Shown here: piece by piece, positions 47,075-57,374 of the stretch
How the letters are laid out: each line of letters begins with the position of its first letter
Position numbering within the stretch: position 1 is the first letter of the stretch
From: Coriobacteriia bacterium
GTDB lineage: Bacteria > Actinomycetota > Coriobacteriia > WRKU01 > WQUG01
Direction: 5' to 3'
DNA length: 64,000 bases
NCBI GenBank assembly: GCA_009779855.1
Contig: WRBC01000001.1
Span: 168,444 to 232,443 of the forward strand
Translations under genes and position numbers: made by a program
The notes under the pieces: generated by a model
What the model was told of the DNA's origin: nothing
The model's database searches: none
What the model saw: the letters and a program-made list of their open reading frames with translations, nothing else

Positions 47075-48188
47075 GTTGCGCTCTCGTGGCGTGGAGTTGT
47101 CTTTTGTGGGTACGGCTTCGGGTCCGGAGGCTCGACTAGCCTCAGATGCAAATATAGATTTTTCAGCAATATCAACAGCGGGCTTTGATCGTTCAAAACC
47201 TTTAACTTTAATCACCTCTGGAGTAAAGGCGCTGTGGGGTATAAGGCAGGCCTTGTCACTACTGAAAAAGAAGAATCCTTCAGCCGTGGTGTGTTTTGGG
47301 GGCTATGTGAGCGTGCCTGTAGGAATTGCTGCTGCGATGTGCAAAATTCCCCTTGTTGTACATGAGCAAAACTCTCACATAGGAATGACGAATCGCTTGC
47401 TTGCAGCTAGTGCTAATTATGTAGCTCTAACGTACCCAGAAACTGCTGGCCTACCAAAAGACATGAAGGCTGTTTGCGAATTCGTTGGGAATCCTGTAAG
47501 GCAGTCTATTCACAGTGCTGATGGCACCCGTGCTCGTGCAGAGCTGAATATTCCAGATACTGCGCAGGTCCTCTTAGTATTTGGTGGTAGTAGGGGAGCA
47601 CGAAAAATCAATCAAGCCACTGTTCTAGCCGCTCAGCACTTGCTTATGGAACGCCCTGACCTTCATATCATTCACGGTACGGGAAACCTTGAATATGATG
47701 CCGTTATAAAAGGCCTTGAAAAGTTTTTCGAGACCTGTCCTGAACTGGAGCCACGCTATCACGTATTACCCTATATTGAGAAGATGGGCGATATTATGAA
47801 GGGTGCAGATCTTGTGGTCGCACGTGCAGGAGCCACCTCTATCGCTGAACTTACTGTACTGGGTAAGCCATCTGTACTTATTCCGTATCCGTATGCAACT
47901 GATGACCACCAGACAACTAATGCACAAGCACTTGTTAATCTGGGTGGTGCTAGACTTATTGCGGATAAACAGCTATTAGAGGGGTATGACCCAGAAGCAG
48001 AAGGTGTAGATTACACCTCAGGAACCAATGGGGAGAATGACTCAGTTTTCACGAGTACTCTCTTAGAATTGACGGGAGATGCGCAGCTGCGTGCTGTGAT
48101 GGCGGCTCATGCCGTAGAATTGGGTAAACCTGATGCAGCCAAAAGGTTAGCTGATGCAATTGTAGAGCTAGTTAACAAAGAGAAGTAA
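47004..48188 (+). CDS. murG: UDP-GlcNAc transferase MurG
   Basis: MILSGGGTAGHIYPALALADEL, HEQNSHIGMTNRLLA, VFGGSRGARKINQ, RAGATSIAELTVLGKPSVLIPYPYATDDHQTTNA; overlaps ftsW 3' end by about 70 nt. Confidence 0.97.
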   Translation: MTKMILSGGGTAGHIYPALALADELRSRGVELSFVGTASGPEARLASDANIDFSAISTAGFDRSKPLTLITSGVKALWGIRQALSLLKKKNPSAVVCFGGYVSVPVGIAAAMCKIPLVVHEQNSHIGMTNRLLAASANYVALTYPETAGLPKDMKAVCEFVGNPVRQSIHSADGTRARAELNIPDTAQVLLVFGGSRGARKINQATVLAAQHLLMERPDLHIIHGTGNLEYDAVIKGLEKFFETCPELEPRYHVLPYIEKMGDIMKGADLVVARAGATSIAELTVLGKPSVLIPYPYATDDHQTTNAQALVNLGGARLIADKQLLEGYDPEAEGVDYTSGTNGENDSVFTSTLLELTGDAQLRAVMAAHAVELGKPDAAKRLADAIVELVNKEK

Positions 48189-48225
48189 GCAATTACTCAT
48201 CTTAATGATTAAATGCAGGTGAAGA

Positions 48226-49677
48226 ATGAAAAAAAATTCAGATAATACGTCTGTGTATGCCCACTTTATTGGGGTGGGCGGTGCTGGCATGAGTGCTCTT
48301 GCCCTTGTGTTGTTGCAGCGCGGAATTAAAATTACCGGTTCAGACCTGAAGGAGAGCCGCTACACACGCACGCTTCAAGCTGCGGGTATGGAGGTTTTCA
48401 TAGGTCATGACGCTGCCAATGTGGGTAATCCAGAGGTGGTAGTTATTTCTACTGCAATTCCAGAAGAGAAAAATCCAGAGCTAAAAGAAGCACGTCGCAG
48501 GAATCTGCCCGTATGGAAAAGGGCTCAGATGCTTGCTGAGATCACCAAAGGCATTACAACTGTCGCTGTTGCTGGAACTCATGGAAAAACCTCAACAAGC
48601 TCTATGCTCGCCAATACATTGGAGGTGCTGGGCAAGGATCCTGGGTTTTGTATTGGAGGAGAGGTAGATGCCTTTTCTGCAAATGCCCGTGAAGGTTCTG
48701 GTGAATTGCACGTAGTAGAGGCTGACGAGAGTGATGGTTCTTTTGTGTGGTTGTCGCCACAGATTGCTATTATTACCAACCTTGAGCCTGAGCATGTTGA
48801 CCATTATGATTCTTACGATCAACTAGAGCAGGTCTTTGCAGACTTTATGAGCCGCGTCAATGATGATGGACTTCTTGTCGTCTGCGGGGACGATAAAGAG
48901 CTAATTGAGCTGAGTGAAGCATCAAACAAAAAAATGCTGACTTACGGGGCAGGGCCCAATTGCGATATTCGTTATTCGAATATCAAACCCTTTACAGGTA
49001 AAGCAGGTTCAGATTTTACGATTGAGTACCAAGGATGCCTTTATCCTGCAAGTATTACCCTGCCAGGCGAGCACATGGTATCCAACGCGACAGCAGTTTT
49101 TGCAGCTACTGTTAGCCTGGGTATTGATCCTTTTGAAGCAGCTGCCGCACTGGGGAGCTTTCAGGGTGTCCGTCGCCGTTTTGAATTTCTTGGGGAATGG
49201 GATGGTGTTAGCATCGTAGATGACTATGGTCATCATCCTACCGAAATCGCAGTGACTCTTAGGGGAGCAAAGGATCTGGGCTACAAGCGTACTGTCGTTG
49301 TTTTTCAACCACACAGATATAGTCGAACCCAAGCTTTCGAGCGAGAATTTGGATCTGCCTTTGATAGTGCAGATGTGATTATCCTCACTGATATCTTTAG
49401 TAGTGGAGAAACTCCTATTCCTGGGGTTTCAGGACGTACGGTAGTGAACTCAATACTCAATTATGATCCTGACGCGCAGGTTGTCTGGCTACCGCGCAAG
49501 CAGAGCCTGCCAGACTATTTGTGCAGTCATACAAGACCAGGTGACTTGCTTATTACTATGGGGGCCGGAGACGTAACAGGGGTCGGTCCAGAATTTGTGC
49601 GTGAGCAAAAAGAGCGAAAAGCGCGCAGTAAAGACTTTACTGACATTAACCTAGCCAGTAGCTCTGTAGCTGGCTAA
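48226..49677 (+). CDS. murC: UDP-MurNAc:L-Ala ligase MurC
   Basis: HFIGVGGAGMSALALVLLQRG, VAGTHGKTSTSSML, DDYGHHPTEI, FQPHRYSRT. Confidence 0.97.
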   Translation: MKKNSDNTSVYAHFIGVGGAGMSALALVLLQRGIKITGSDLKESRYTRTLQAAGMEVFIGHDAANVGNPEVVVISTAIPEEKNPELKEARRRNLPVWKRAQMLAEITKGITTVAVAGTHGKTSTSSMLANTLEVLGKDPGFCIGGEVDAFSANAREGSGELHVVEADESDGSFVWLSPQIAIITNLEPEHVDHYDSYDQLEQVFADFMSRVNDDGLLVVCGDDKELIELSEASNKKMLTYGAGPNCDIRYSNIKPFTGKAGSDFTIEYQGCLYPASITLPGEHMVSNATAVFAATVSLGIDPFEAAAALGSFQGVRRRFEFLGEWDGVSIVDDYGHHPTEIAVTLRGAKDLGYKRTVVVFQPHRYSRTQAFEREFGSAFDSADVIILTDIFSSGETPIPGVSGRTVVNSILNYDPDAQVVWLPRKQSLPDYLCSHTRPGDLLITMGAGDVTGVGPEFVREQKERKARSKDFTDINLASSSVAG

Positions 49678-49686
49678 GAGGTAGTC

Positions 49687-51039
49687 ATGTCACGCTATGG
49701 CAAAAAAAGAAAGCCGTACGAACAGGCGTCGCATAAGCAGGCTGGAAGTGGCAGGCTAAGCAACCAGGACAGCCGCGACCGTTTGCGGGAAAGCAGGGCT
49801 GCCAACAAAGAGCCTTATCATGAGACTGCTGCAGAGAGGGTTGACAGAAGGCGTGGTGCCGAAAGGTCTTCGCACGCTCAGCCAGAACTTCGCTTACGCG
49901 CCCCAAAAAGAAAACGAGAGTACAGTGAGCGAATTGATGCGCAGCATCAATTCGCAAGCGACGCGAATCGCAGCCGAAGACAGCGAACATCAGCCGAGTC
50001 TAACTATGAAGCTAGGAGCAGAGCAGCGGAGAGGGAGCGTGCTGCAGGAAGACCTGTTAGACGCTCTAAGTCAGGATTAAATTCAACACCTAGGATCGCA
50101 AAGCGTTCACTTTCACACAAGAGCACAGATCCCTTAGCAAGAACGGGGGATTCTGGACGAGTCGAAACACAAAGGAAGGCACTTCCTAACAAAAAATCTG
50201 GACCTGTCAAGAAGACCAAGGAGCAGAGGGAAGTAAACCGTAAGCAGCGCGCGCGAAGGAGTGAGCAGCGATTACGAATACTAAAAGTGGTCGGATTGTT
50301 TATCTGTGCTATTGCCGTCTTAGGATTGCTTAGTTGGGGTGGTTTCGCTCTGGCTAATTCAGGCCTCTTTTATCCAGATGACATACAAATACAAGGTGCG
50401 CGTTTTCTAGATACTGAAACTATTGAAGATATTGCTCAGATTGACCTTGCCAGCTCTGTTATTACAATGGACACTTCAGAGGTTGAAGATCGTCTCAGAT
50501 CCAATCCCTGGATTGCACAGGCGACAGTCTCAACTCATTTTCCTAGTGGGGTAACTATAGAAATATCAGAACGTACGCCCGCAGTAAAGGTTGAGACAGG
50601 TGAGGTCAATTGGGTAGCCTCAAGTGATGGTAGATGGTTAGGCATGATGAGGCAGGATGGCACGAGCATAACTGATCCGACTGATACGGTGGATGATGTT
50701 GATGCGAGTGACCTTAGTATTATCCCTGTGACGGGAATTATAGAGATTGACACTGGGTGGGGAGAGCAAGTCACAAATGAGTCCTTGCTTAATGTGCTTG
50801 AGCACTTGCGCGGCCTAGACTCACAGATAGTTTCTCGTGTTCTTCGCGCTTCTGCTCCAGAGGTAGGCAGGACATCCCTTTTCACTATTGATGAGGTAGA
50901 ACTAGATGTAGGAAGGGCAGATAACCTTGCCGATAAAAGTACGATTATCCTAGGAATCCTTGAGGAGCATGGTGATAACGTAGTCCTTATTAATGTGAGA
51001 AGCATAGACCATCCAACCTGGCGCGGATTGTCTCGTTAA
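49687..51039 (+). CDS. ftsQ: FtsQ/DivIB-like division protein with about 190-residue charged cytoplasmic N-terminal region
   Basis: Basic N-tail, TM VVGLFICAIAVLGLLSWGGFALA, POTRA-like and FtsQ domain IQGARFLDTETIEDIAQI..., position between murC and ftsZ. Confidence 0.88.
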   Translation: MSRYGKKRKPYEQASHKQAGSGRLSNQDSRDRLRESRAANKEPYHETAAERVDRRRGAERSSHAQPELRLRAPKRKREYSERIDAQHQFASDANRSRRQRTSAESNYEARSRAAERERAAGRPVRRSKSGLNSTPRIAKRSLSHKSTDPLARTGDSGRVETQRKALPNKKSGPVKKTKEQREVNRKQRARRSEQRLRILKVVGLFICAIAVLGLLSWGGFALANSGLFYPDDIQIQGARFLDTETIEDIAQIDLASSVITMDTSEVEDRLRSNPWIAQATVSTHFPSGVTIEISERTPAVKVETGEVNWVASSDGRWLGMMRQDGTSITDPTDTVDDVDASDLSIIPVTGIIEIDTGWGEQVTNESLLNVLEHLRGLDSQIVSRVLRASAPEVGRTSLFTIDEVELDVGRADNLADKSTIILGILEEHGDNVVLINVRSIDHPTWRGLSR

Positions 51040-51280
51040 TCATTTGATAGGCGAGATGATTACAACATAACAGCAACGAATTGTAATGAAATTAACGATG
51101 GATACACCCTGTAAGCTGGTATTTGTTAAAACATTAAAGTAAAACTTTAGACTTTTTGCAATTCACTGCTTGAACCTTTAATGTAGTAGTGAGATTATTC
51201 GCTGTTATGACTACACCCTTAACTTAAACTTGAACGTTAGACTTTAGGCGTTAGCCAAACCGAAAGGCGGTAGTAAAGAT

Positions 51281-52399
51281 ATGTTGGATACAGGTGCGAA
51301 TTACCTAGCAGTCATTAAGGTTGTTGGTATTGGTGGCGGAGGTACCAATGCGGTCAATCGCATGATTGAGGCTGGGGTAAAGGGCGTTGAGTTTATTGCC
51401 ATTAACACTGATGCTCAGGCACTCCTCATGTCAGACGCAGATTACAAGGTACATATTGGGGTGAACCTCACTAAGGGTCTTGGCGCAGGTGCAGTTCCTG
51501 ATATTGGAGCGCAGGCTGCAGAAGAAAATAGAGCAGAGATTCGTGAAGCCCTACAGGGTGCAGATATGGTCTTTATCACAGCAGGCGAGGGCGGTGGTAC
51601 AGGAACTGGGGCAGCCCCCGTTGTCGCAGAGATTGCCCGTGAAGAAATTGGTGCACTGACTGTTGCGGTAGTTACACGCCCCTTCTCGTTTGAAGGAAAC
51701 AAGCGCAAAAAGCAAGCTGAAGAGGGCATCCAGAGATTGATGGAAAAAGTAGATACCCTTATTGTTATCCCTAATGATAGGCTGCTGCAGGTTGCAGAGA
51801 AAAAGACATCTATGCTGGATGCTTTTCGTTATGCAGATGATGTTTTGCGACAGGGAACTCAGGGCATCACTGACCTTATTACCGTTCCAGGCCTGATTAA
51901 TCTTGACTTTGCAGACGTTAGAACTGTTATGGAAGATAAAGGATCGGCACTTATGGGCATCGGTCTTGCAAGTGGGGATAATCGTGCGGTAGACGCTGCA
52001 ACAGCAGCGATTTCAAGCCCGCTACTTGAAGCTTCTATCCAGGGCGCAGATGGCTTGCTACTCTCACTGGCTGGTGGCAGTGATCTGGGTATGCTAGAGG
52101 CCAATGAAGCTGCAGAGATTGTAGCCAATGCCGCGGCACCTGAAGCCAACATTATCTTTGGTACAGTGATTGATGATTCGTTGGGTGACCAGATTAGGGT
52201 TACCGTAATTGCGACAGGTTTTGCTGGAGGCCAAAAGAAAAAGCCTTCAGAGACTATGGGAATTGAAAGCATCATGAGCGGCGCAGGCGAAGACTCAGAA
52301 GCAACAGGTCATATCCCTAAGTTTGAGCCACTGGGTAGCCCTTCTGCTGGAGATGACGATGACATAGATATACCAGACTTCTTGAAAAGAAGATTCTAA
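51281..52399 (+). CDS. ftsZ: Cell division protein FtsZ
   Basis: [40 protein letters not shown]-terminal [15 protein letters not shown]. Confidence 0.98.
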   Translation: MLDTGANYLAVIKVVGIGGGGTNAVNRMIEAGVKGVEFIAINTDAQALLMSDADYKVHIGVNLTKGLGAGAVPDIGAQAAEENRAEIREALQGADMVFITAGEGGGTGTGAAPVVAEIAREEIGALTVAVVTRPFSFEGNKRKKQAEEGIQRLMEKVDTLIVIPNDRLLQVAEKKTSMLDAFRYADDVLRQGTQGITDLITVPGLINLDFADVRTVMEDKGSALMGIGLASGDNRAVDAATAAISSPLLEASIQGADGLLLSLAGGSDLGMLEANEAAEIVANAAAPEANIIFGTVIDDSLGDQIRVTVIATGFAGGQKKKPSETMGIESIMSGAGEDSEATGHIPKFEPLGSPSAGDDDDIDIPDFLKRRF

Positions 52400-52428
52400 A
52401 GTTTGTGCTTGCATAAGTTGGCGTAAAA

Positions 52429-52463
52429 TAAAGGGATGGGCTACTAGGTGGCTCGTCCCTTTT
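52429..52463 (+). terminator. Probable terminator after ftsZ
   Basis: AAAGGGATG ... CGTCCCTTTT stem (one G-T pair). Confidence 0.7.
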
Positions 52464-52713
52464 GAATTGCAGTTTAAGCGCGTCTATCATTAGGCTGCTG
52501 TGACCATACCTCTTGCACTATTCACCCCCTTCATAATTACCATTCAACGGAAAAGAAACAATGCACTGATTAAGCCTTGTATTCCTTGTGCTAACTTTGA
52601 GTCCAAGTTGCCAGAAACCAAGCACTTGAAACAGTACTTTTTCTGGTGGACTCATTTGTTTCTTAGGAAGTGCTCGGTAAGTTAAGTAAGGAAAACGAAG
52701 GAAGGTAGAAGAG

Positions 52714-53943
52714 ATGAAACGTAAACTACGCTTTATTTTGGCAGCTATGGCTGCTCTCGCCCTAACTTTCGCCCTTGTTGCCTGCGATGGTGATAATGGT
52801 GGTAGCAACGGTGATACCAATGGTGACAATGGTGACACAACAACCTTTGCTATTGGTTTTGGTGGACCTATTTCACAGGGTGCAGTAAGTTTTGGTCAGG
52901 GTGCACTAAACGCAACGCGTCTAGCTGTTGATCAGGCTAATGCAAGTGATGAAGCACGCGACTTGGGAATCCAGTTTAGGGTTGTTGAGGGTGACGATCA
53001 GTCAGATCCGTCTCTTGCTCCACAGGTAGCTGGTGCTCTTATCTCAGAAAGAGATCTTGTTGGTGTAGTTGGTCACTTTAACTCAGGTGTAACAGATCCT
53101 GCAGGTCTTGTGTACAACGAACACGGTGTAGTTCAGATTAGCTATGGTTCAACCAGGCCAGACCTAACACACATGGGTCGTGAGAACTTCTTCCGTACTT
53201 GCGCAACAGATGCGCTGCAAGGTCCTACTGCTGCAGATTCAGCATGGGAACTAGGTTTCCGTACAGCGGTGCTTATCGATGATTCAAGCCCCTACGGAGA
53301 AGGTCTTGCTGCTGCTTTTAAAGAGCAATGGGAAGAAATCGGTGGAGAAATTCTTCTTGAAGAAAGAACCGCTCAGCAAGAATCAGACTTTGCTCCTGTA
53401 GTTACTAGAGTTAATGCTGCAGATCCAGACTTTGTATTCTTTGCAGGAACGTATGACTCAAGCTCTGGTGCTGGTGCACTCTTTGCTCGTCAGCTAAAAG
53501 ACGGTGGTGTTGAAGCTCCTATGATGGGTGGAGACGGTATCCAGGTTGATGGTTTCATTACTGAAGCTGGTCCACAGTCAGAAGGTACCATTGCAACAAA
53601 GCCAGGTATGCCGATTGAGGACATGCCAGAGGGTGCAGCATTCATTAGTGACTTTGAAGCTGAGTTCGGTGAAGCTCCTGGTGGATTTGACGCTTTCGCA
53701 TTTGACGCAGCAAACGCAATCATCAACGCTGTATTCGAAGTAGCTGAAACAGATGGTGTTGATAGCGTTGCAACTCCAGCGGGACGTAGAGCCATTATCG
53801 AAGTGGTTGCAGGAAACGAGTTCCCTGGTGTAACTGGCCCTGTATCATTTGACGAAAATGGTGACAGTGCTAACCCAATCGTTTCTACCTTCTTGGTATA
53901 CGACGGTGAGTGGATTATACATCCTGACGTCCCTACTCCTTAA
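52714..53943 (+). CDS. livJ: Branched-chain amino acid ABC transporter substrate-binding lipoprotein
   Basis: Lipobox LVAC; FAIGFGGPISQGAVSFGQGALNATRLAVDQAN; first gene of liv operon. Confidence 0.93.
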   Translation: MKRKLRFILAAMAALALTFALVACDGDNGGSNGDTNGDNGDTTTFAIGFGGPISQGAVSFGQGALNATRLAVDQANASDEARDLGIQFRVVEGDDQSDPSLAPQVAGALISERDLVGVVGHFNSGVTDPAGLVYNEHGVVQISYGSTRPDLTHMGRENFFRTCATDALQGPTAADSAWELGFRTAVLIDDSSPYGEGLAAAFKEQWEEIGGEILLEERTAQQESDFAPVVTRVNAADPDFVFFAGTYDSSSGAGALFARQLKDGGVEAPMMGGDGIQVDGFITEAGPQSEGTIATKPGMPIEDMPEGAAFISDFEAEFGEAPGGFDAFAFDAANAIINAVFEVAETDGVDSVATPAGRRAIIEVVAGNEFPGVTGPVSFDENGDSANPIVSTFLVYDGEWIIHPDVPTP

Positions 53944-53978
53944 TGGATGACGATAGGTAAGTTTTAGTAATCTAATTT

Positions 53979-54020
53979 GCAGACGCATTGACCCAACAAA
54001 CTTGAGGTCAATGCGTCTGC
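53979..54020 (+). other. Intercistronic livJ-livH hairpin, perfect 15-bp stem, no U-tract
   Basis: GCAGACGCATTGACC (53979-53993) / GGTCAATGCGTCTGC (54006-54020). Confidence 0.9.
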
Positions 54021-54143
54021 TTACAGTAAACGTTTATTGCAAATGAGCAGTTAGGAGAGGCACGTCTGCATGCATCATCCAGACGGGCTGACCGCAGATG
54101 CCTGCTAGCGTGTTTCTTCTCTGATTAAACAAAAGGTAGCCAT

Positions 54144-55130
54144 ATGGAATTTTTTGTTCAACTCCTCATTGATGGTCTAACCCTAGGGGGAATGTACGCG
54201 CTTATTGCGCTGGGCTTTACCCTCGTCTACGGTATTCTGTTGATGATTAACTTTGCGCATGCAGAGATGTTCATGACTGGTGGCTTCATCGGTTATGGTG
54301 TATTAAATTTATTAGGCAGCGAGTCAACTATTGCTACGGTTAGTGACACCTTGCCCTTTATGAGCTTTCTACAGTCAACGCAGCCGTTCTTTACGACAAC
54401 GGCGGTAGGCTTCATTCTTATGATGTTGCTCACTTTTGGTATCTCTGCGGTGCTTACAGGTTTGCTAGGTATTACTATTGAGCGCTTTGCCTATAGGCCG
54501 CTTAGAAACTCACCTCGTCTGTGCGCCTTGATTTCTGCACTAGGTATGTCACTGTTTTTGCAAAACTTTGTACTGCTTGCAGTTGGTCACAGAATGGTAT
54601 TTCCAACACCAGAGTTTTTGGCAAATCTTGATGCGGTGCCACTGTTTGGAGCAATCAGAATCGCACCTATTGATTTGATTATCTTTATTACCTGTCTTGT
54701 ACTTCTCTTTACACTTGATCGCTTTGTCTCTAAGACCAAGCTAGGTAAAGCTATGCGTGCAACTTCACAGGACAAAGATGCAGCAGGGCTTATGGGGATT
54801 AACATCAACTCGGTTATTGCCCTGACCTTCTTTATTGGTCCGGCTTTAGGTGCAGTAGCAGGTACCTTCTTTGGCTTAAAATACGGTGTTGTTACCTTTA
54901 ACATGGGTCTTTTCCCAGGGATTAAAGCTTTTACAGCAGCAGTACTGGGCGGAATTGGAAACTTACGCGGAGCCATGTTGGGCGGATTTCTTATTGGAGT
55001 CCTAGAGGCCCTGGCATCAGGTTATATCTCGATTGCTTATCGTGATGTAATTACTTTTGCGATTTTGATTTTGATCTTGATCTTTAGACCAGGCGGCTTG
55101 CTTGGAGAGTCTGTAGTAGAGAAGGTGTAG
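54144..55130 (+). CDS. livH: Branched-chain amino acid ABC transporter permease LivH
   Basis: GLTLGGMYALIALGFTLVYGILLMINFAHAE. Confidence 0.96.
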   Translation: MEFFVQLLIDGLTLGGMYALIALGFTLVYGILLMINFAHAEMFMTGGFIGYGVLNLLGSESTIATVSDTLPFMSFLQSTQPFFTTTAVGFILMMLLTFGISAVLTGLLGITIERFAYRPLRNSPRLCALISALGMSLFLQNFVLLAVGHRMVFPTPEFLANLDAVPLFGAIRIAPIDLIIFITCLVLLFTLDRFVSKTKLGKAMRATSQDKDAAGLMGININSVIALTFFIGPALGAVAGTFFGLKYGVVTFNMGLFPGIKAFTAAVLGGIGNLRGAMLGGFLIGVLEALASGYISIAYRDVITFAILILILIFRPGGLLGESVVEKV

Positions 55131-55134
55131 AACT

Positions 55135-56418
55135 ATGACTAATACTAAAAATACATCTAATAACACTACTGCAGCCTATGAGGATCAAGCAGTTAAAGGA
55201 AAGGCCTCAAGTGCAGAGGCAATCTTTGGGAATATTGCAAAGCCCATGTTCAGCAGAGGGGGAAATAAGTCCCCGCTTAAGACGGCTCTGACAGCCCTTC
55301 TTCTTGTGTTTCTTTTTGCTCTTCCTATTTATTTGCAAGGTATGGGTGAAGCACTGCTTCTTGCTGCTCTTGTAGGTATTGGGCTCTATGTTATTTTGGC
55401 ACTTGGTCTTAACATTGTAGTGGGATACGCAGGAATGCTGGACTTTGGTCGTATGGCATTCTATGCGGTTGGTACTTATGCGGCGATTATACTTGCTATT
55501 CCTCTTGCAAATTTGCTGGGGGATAGCCTTGAGGGGCTTGTCTTTCCCCTCGTTATGGTTGCTGCGGGTCTCATAGCTGCTTTTGTTGGTTGGTTATTGA
55601 GCCTGCCTGTTATGCGCCTACGCGGCGATTACTTGGCGATTGTAACGCTTGGCTTCGGAGAAATTGTCCGTATTACCATACAGAACAATCCCTTTGGTCT
55701 CACTAATGGTCTACTTGGGCTACCGGACAGAGGTAATGTTTTAGCCTCACCGCCATTCTTTGACTGGCTGCGTGATAATGTGTACTGGGCGCTTGGCAAT
55801 GATTTTTTCTTCACCATGACCAGAAACGTGTACTGGTACTACATGGTACTTATCATGCTTATCGTCGCCATCATTGTGGTGCGCAATCAGGACAATTCAC
55901 GCTTAGGGCGTAGTTGGGCTGCTATGCGTGAAGATGAGGTTGCTGCCTCTGCAATGGGCGTTAACGTCACGAAGGCGAAAACGTGGGCTTTTGTGTTGGG
56001 CGCATTTTGGGGTGGTATTGCAGGTGCCTGCTTTGGATTCTTCCTGGGTGGTATATCTCCAGAACCATTCTCGTTCCTCAATTCAGTTATTGTTCTTGCC
56101 ATCGTAGTAATCGGTGGTATGGGATCAATCCCTGGCGTTCTAGTGGGTGGCGTTCTGATTATGGGCTTCCCAGAGCTTGTTCGCTGGTTTGCTATGAACC
56201 ATCTGGGCCAGGCTGGTGGAGACATCCAGTCTATGGTTGCAAATTTCCGTAATCTTTTCTTGGGACTTCTTATGGTGGTCATGATGGCTGTAAGAACTGA
56301 GGGTATCATTCCCATGAAGCCAAAGTTCCATAAGTTATTTGGAAAAGGTAAGTCTGACAAAGGAGACCACACTGATGCAGTTGTTGGAGCAGCTCCCAAA
56401 GGAGGTGCAGGCTCATGA
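55135..56418 (+). CDS. livM: Branched-chain amino acid ABC transporter permease LivM
   Basis: ALGLNIVVGYAGMLDFGRMAFYAVGTYAA, MRLRGDYLAIVTLGFGEI. Confidence 0.95.
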   Translation: MTNTKNTSNNTTAAYEDQAVKGKASSAEAIFGNIAKPMFSRGGNKSPLKTALTALLLVFLFALPIYLQGMGEALLLAALVGIGLYVILALGLNIVVGYAGMLDFGRMAFYAVGTYAAIILAIPLANLLGDSLEGLVFPLVMVAAGLIAAFVGWLLSLPVMRLRGDYLAIVTLGFGEIVRITIQNNPFGLTNGLLGLPDRGNVLASPPFFDWLRDNVYWALGNDFFFTMTRNVYWYYMVLIMLIVAIIVVRNQDNSRLGRSWAAMREDEVAASAMGVNVTKAKTWAFVLGAFWGGIAGACFGFFLGGISPEPFSFLNSVIVLAIVVIGGMGSIPGVLVGGVLIMGFPELVRWFAMNHLGQAGGDIQSMVANFRNLFLGLLMVVMMAVRTEGIIPMKPKFHKLFGKGKSDKGDHTDAVVGAAPKGGAGS

Positions 56419-57374
56419 ATAAGGTAGTAGCAGAACATCAGGGTTACCTGATGCAGGCAACCAATGCAACCATTCAGTTTGGAGGATTGCGTGCGGTTGA
56501 TTCGGTAAATATGAATATTGAAGCTGGCACCATCGTTGCCTTGATTGGCCCTAATGGTGCAGGGAAGACGACATTCTTTAACTTATTGACGGGCATCTAC
56601 ACCCCCACAGAAGGAGAAATCCTTTTTGAGGGAAGATCAGTCTCAGGTAAAAAGACACACGTTATTGCAGACTGGGGCATTAGTCGCACCTTCCAAAACA
56701 TCCGTCTGTTCAAGGAAATGACCGTACTTGAAAATGTTATGGTCGGTCGCCATGTTCGTACAAAGTCAGGATTTTTTGGTGCAACATTTCGCACGCCTTC
56801 TTTTAGGCGCGAGGAGAAGCAGATCCAGGAAGATGCTGAAAGGTGGCTTGAGTTTGTTGGTCTGATTGAGTACGCTAACGACCTTGCCTCTAATCTGCCC
56901 TATGGTGCACAGCGCCGTCTTGAGATAGCACGTGCGTTGGCCACTGAACCAAAGCTAATCTGCTTGGATGAGCCAGCAGCGGGCATGAACGAGTCTGAGA
57001 GTGCAGATCTTGACGATCTTATTCTGCGTATTCGTGATGAGCTTAACATCACGGTATTCCTGATTGAGCACGACATGAAGGTTGTTATGAATCTGGCAGA
57101 ATATATTTACGTGCTGGACTTTGGCAAGTTAATTGCAGAGGGTCTACCTGCAGAGATTCAGTCAAACCCTGCCGTTATCGAAGCCTATCTAGGCCAAGAC
57201 ATGGAAGCGGCTATTAAAGCGAAGAGAAGGGCACTTCTTGAAGCAAGAGGGGAAATAGCACCAGAGACTACTCCAAAGCCAGAAGCTGCGGCGAAGGATC
57301 CTGTCATGATGGACAGCGATGGTGTTGTTATGGTGGCAACTGAAGACAATAAGGAGAAAAACGATGCTGCTTAG
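56415..57374 (+). CDS. livG: Branched-chain amino acid ABC transporter ATPase LivG
   Basis: IGPNGAGKTTFFNLLTG, LPYGAQRRLEIARALATEPKLICLDEPAAGMN. Confidence 0.96.
   Translation: MNKVVAEHQGYLMQATNATIQFGGLRAVDSVNMNIEAGTIVALIGPNGAGKTTFFNLLTGIYTPTEGEILFEGRSVSGKKTHVIADWGISRTFQNIRLFKEMTVLENVMVGRHVRTKSGFFGATFRTPSFRREEKQIQEDAERWLEFVGLIEYANDLASNLPYGAQRRLEIARALATEPKLICLDEPAAGMNESESADLDDLILRIRDELNITVFLIEHDMKVVMNLAEYIYVLDFGKLIAEGLPAEIQSNPAVIEAYLGQDMEAAIKAKRRALLEARGEIAPETTPKPEAAAKDPVMMDSDGVVMVATEDNKEKNDAA

Noticed and set aside
49685-49990. Antisense ORF opposite ftsQ
   Set aside because: Shadow of the ftsQ N-terminal coding region, no domain support.
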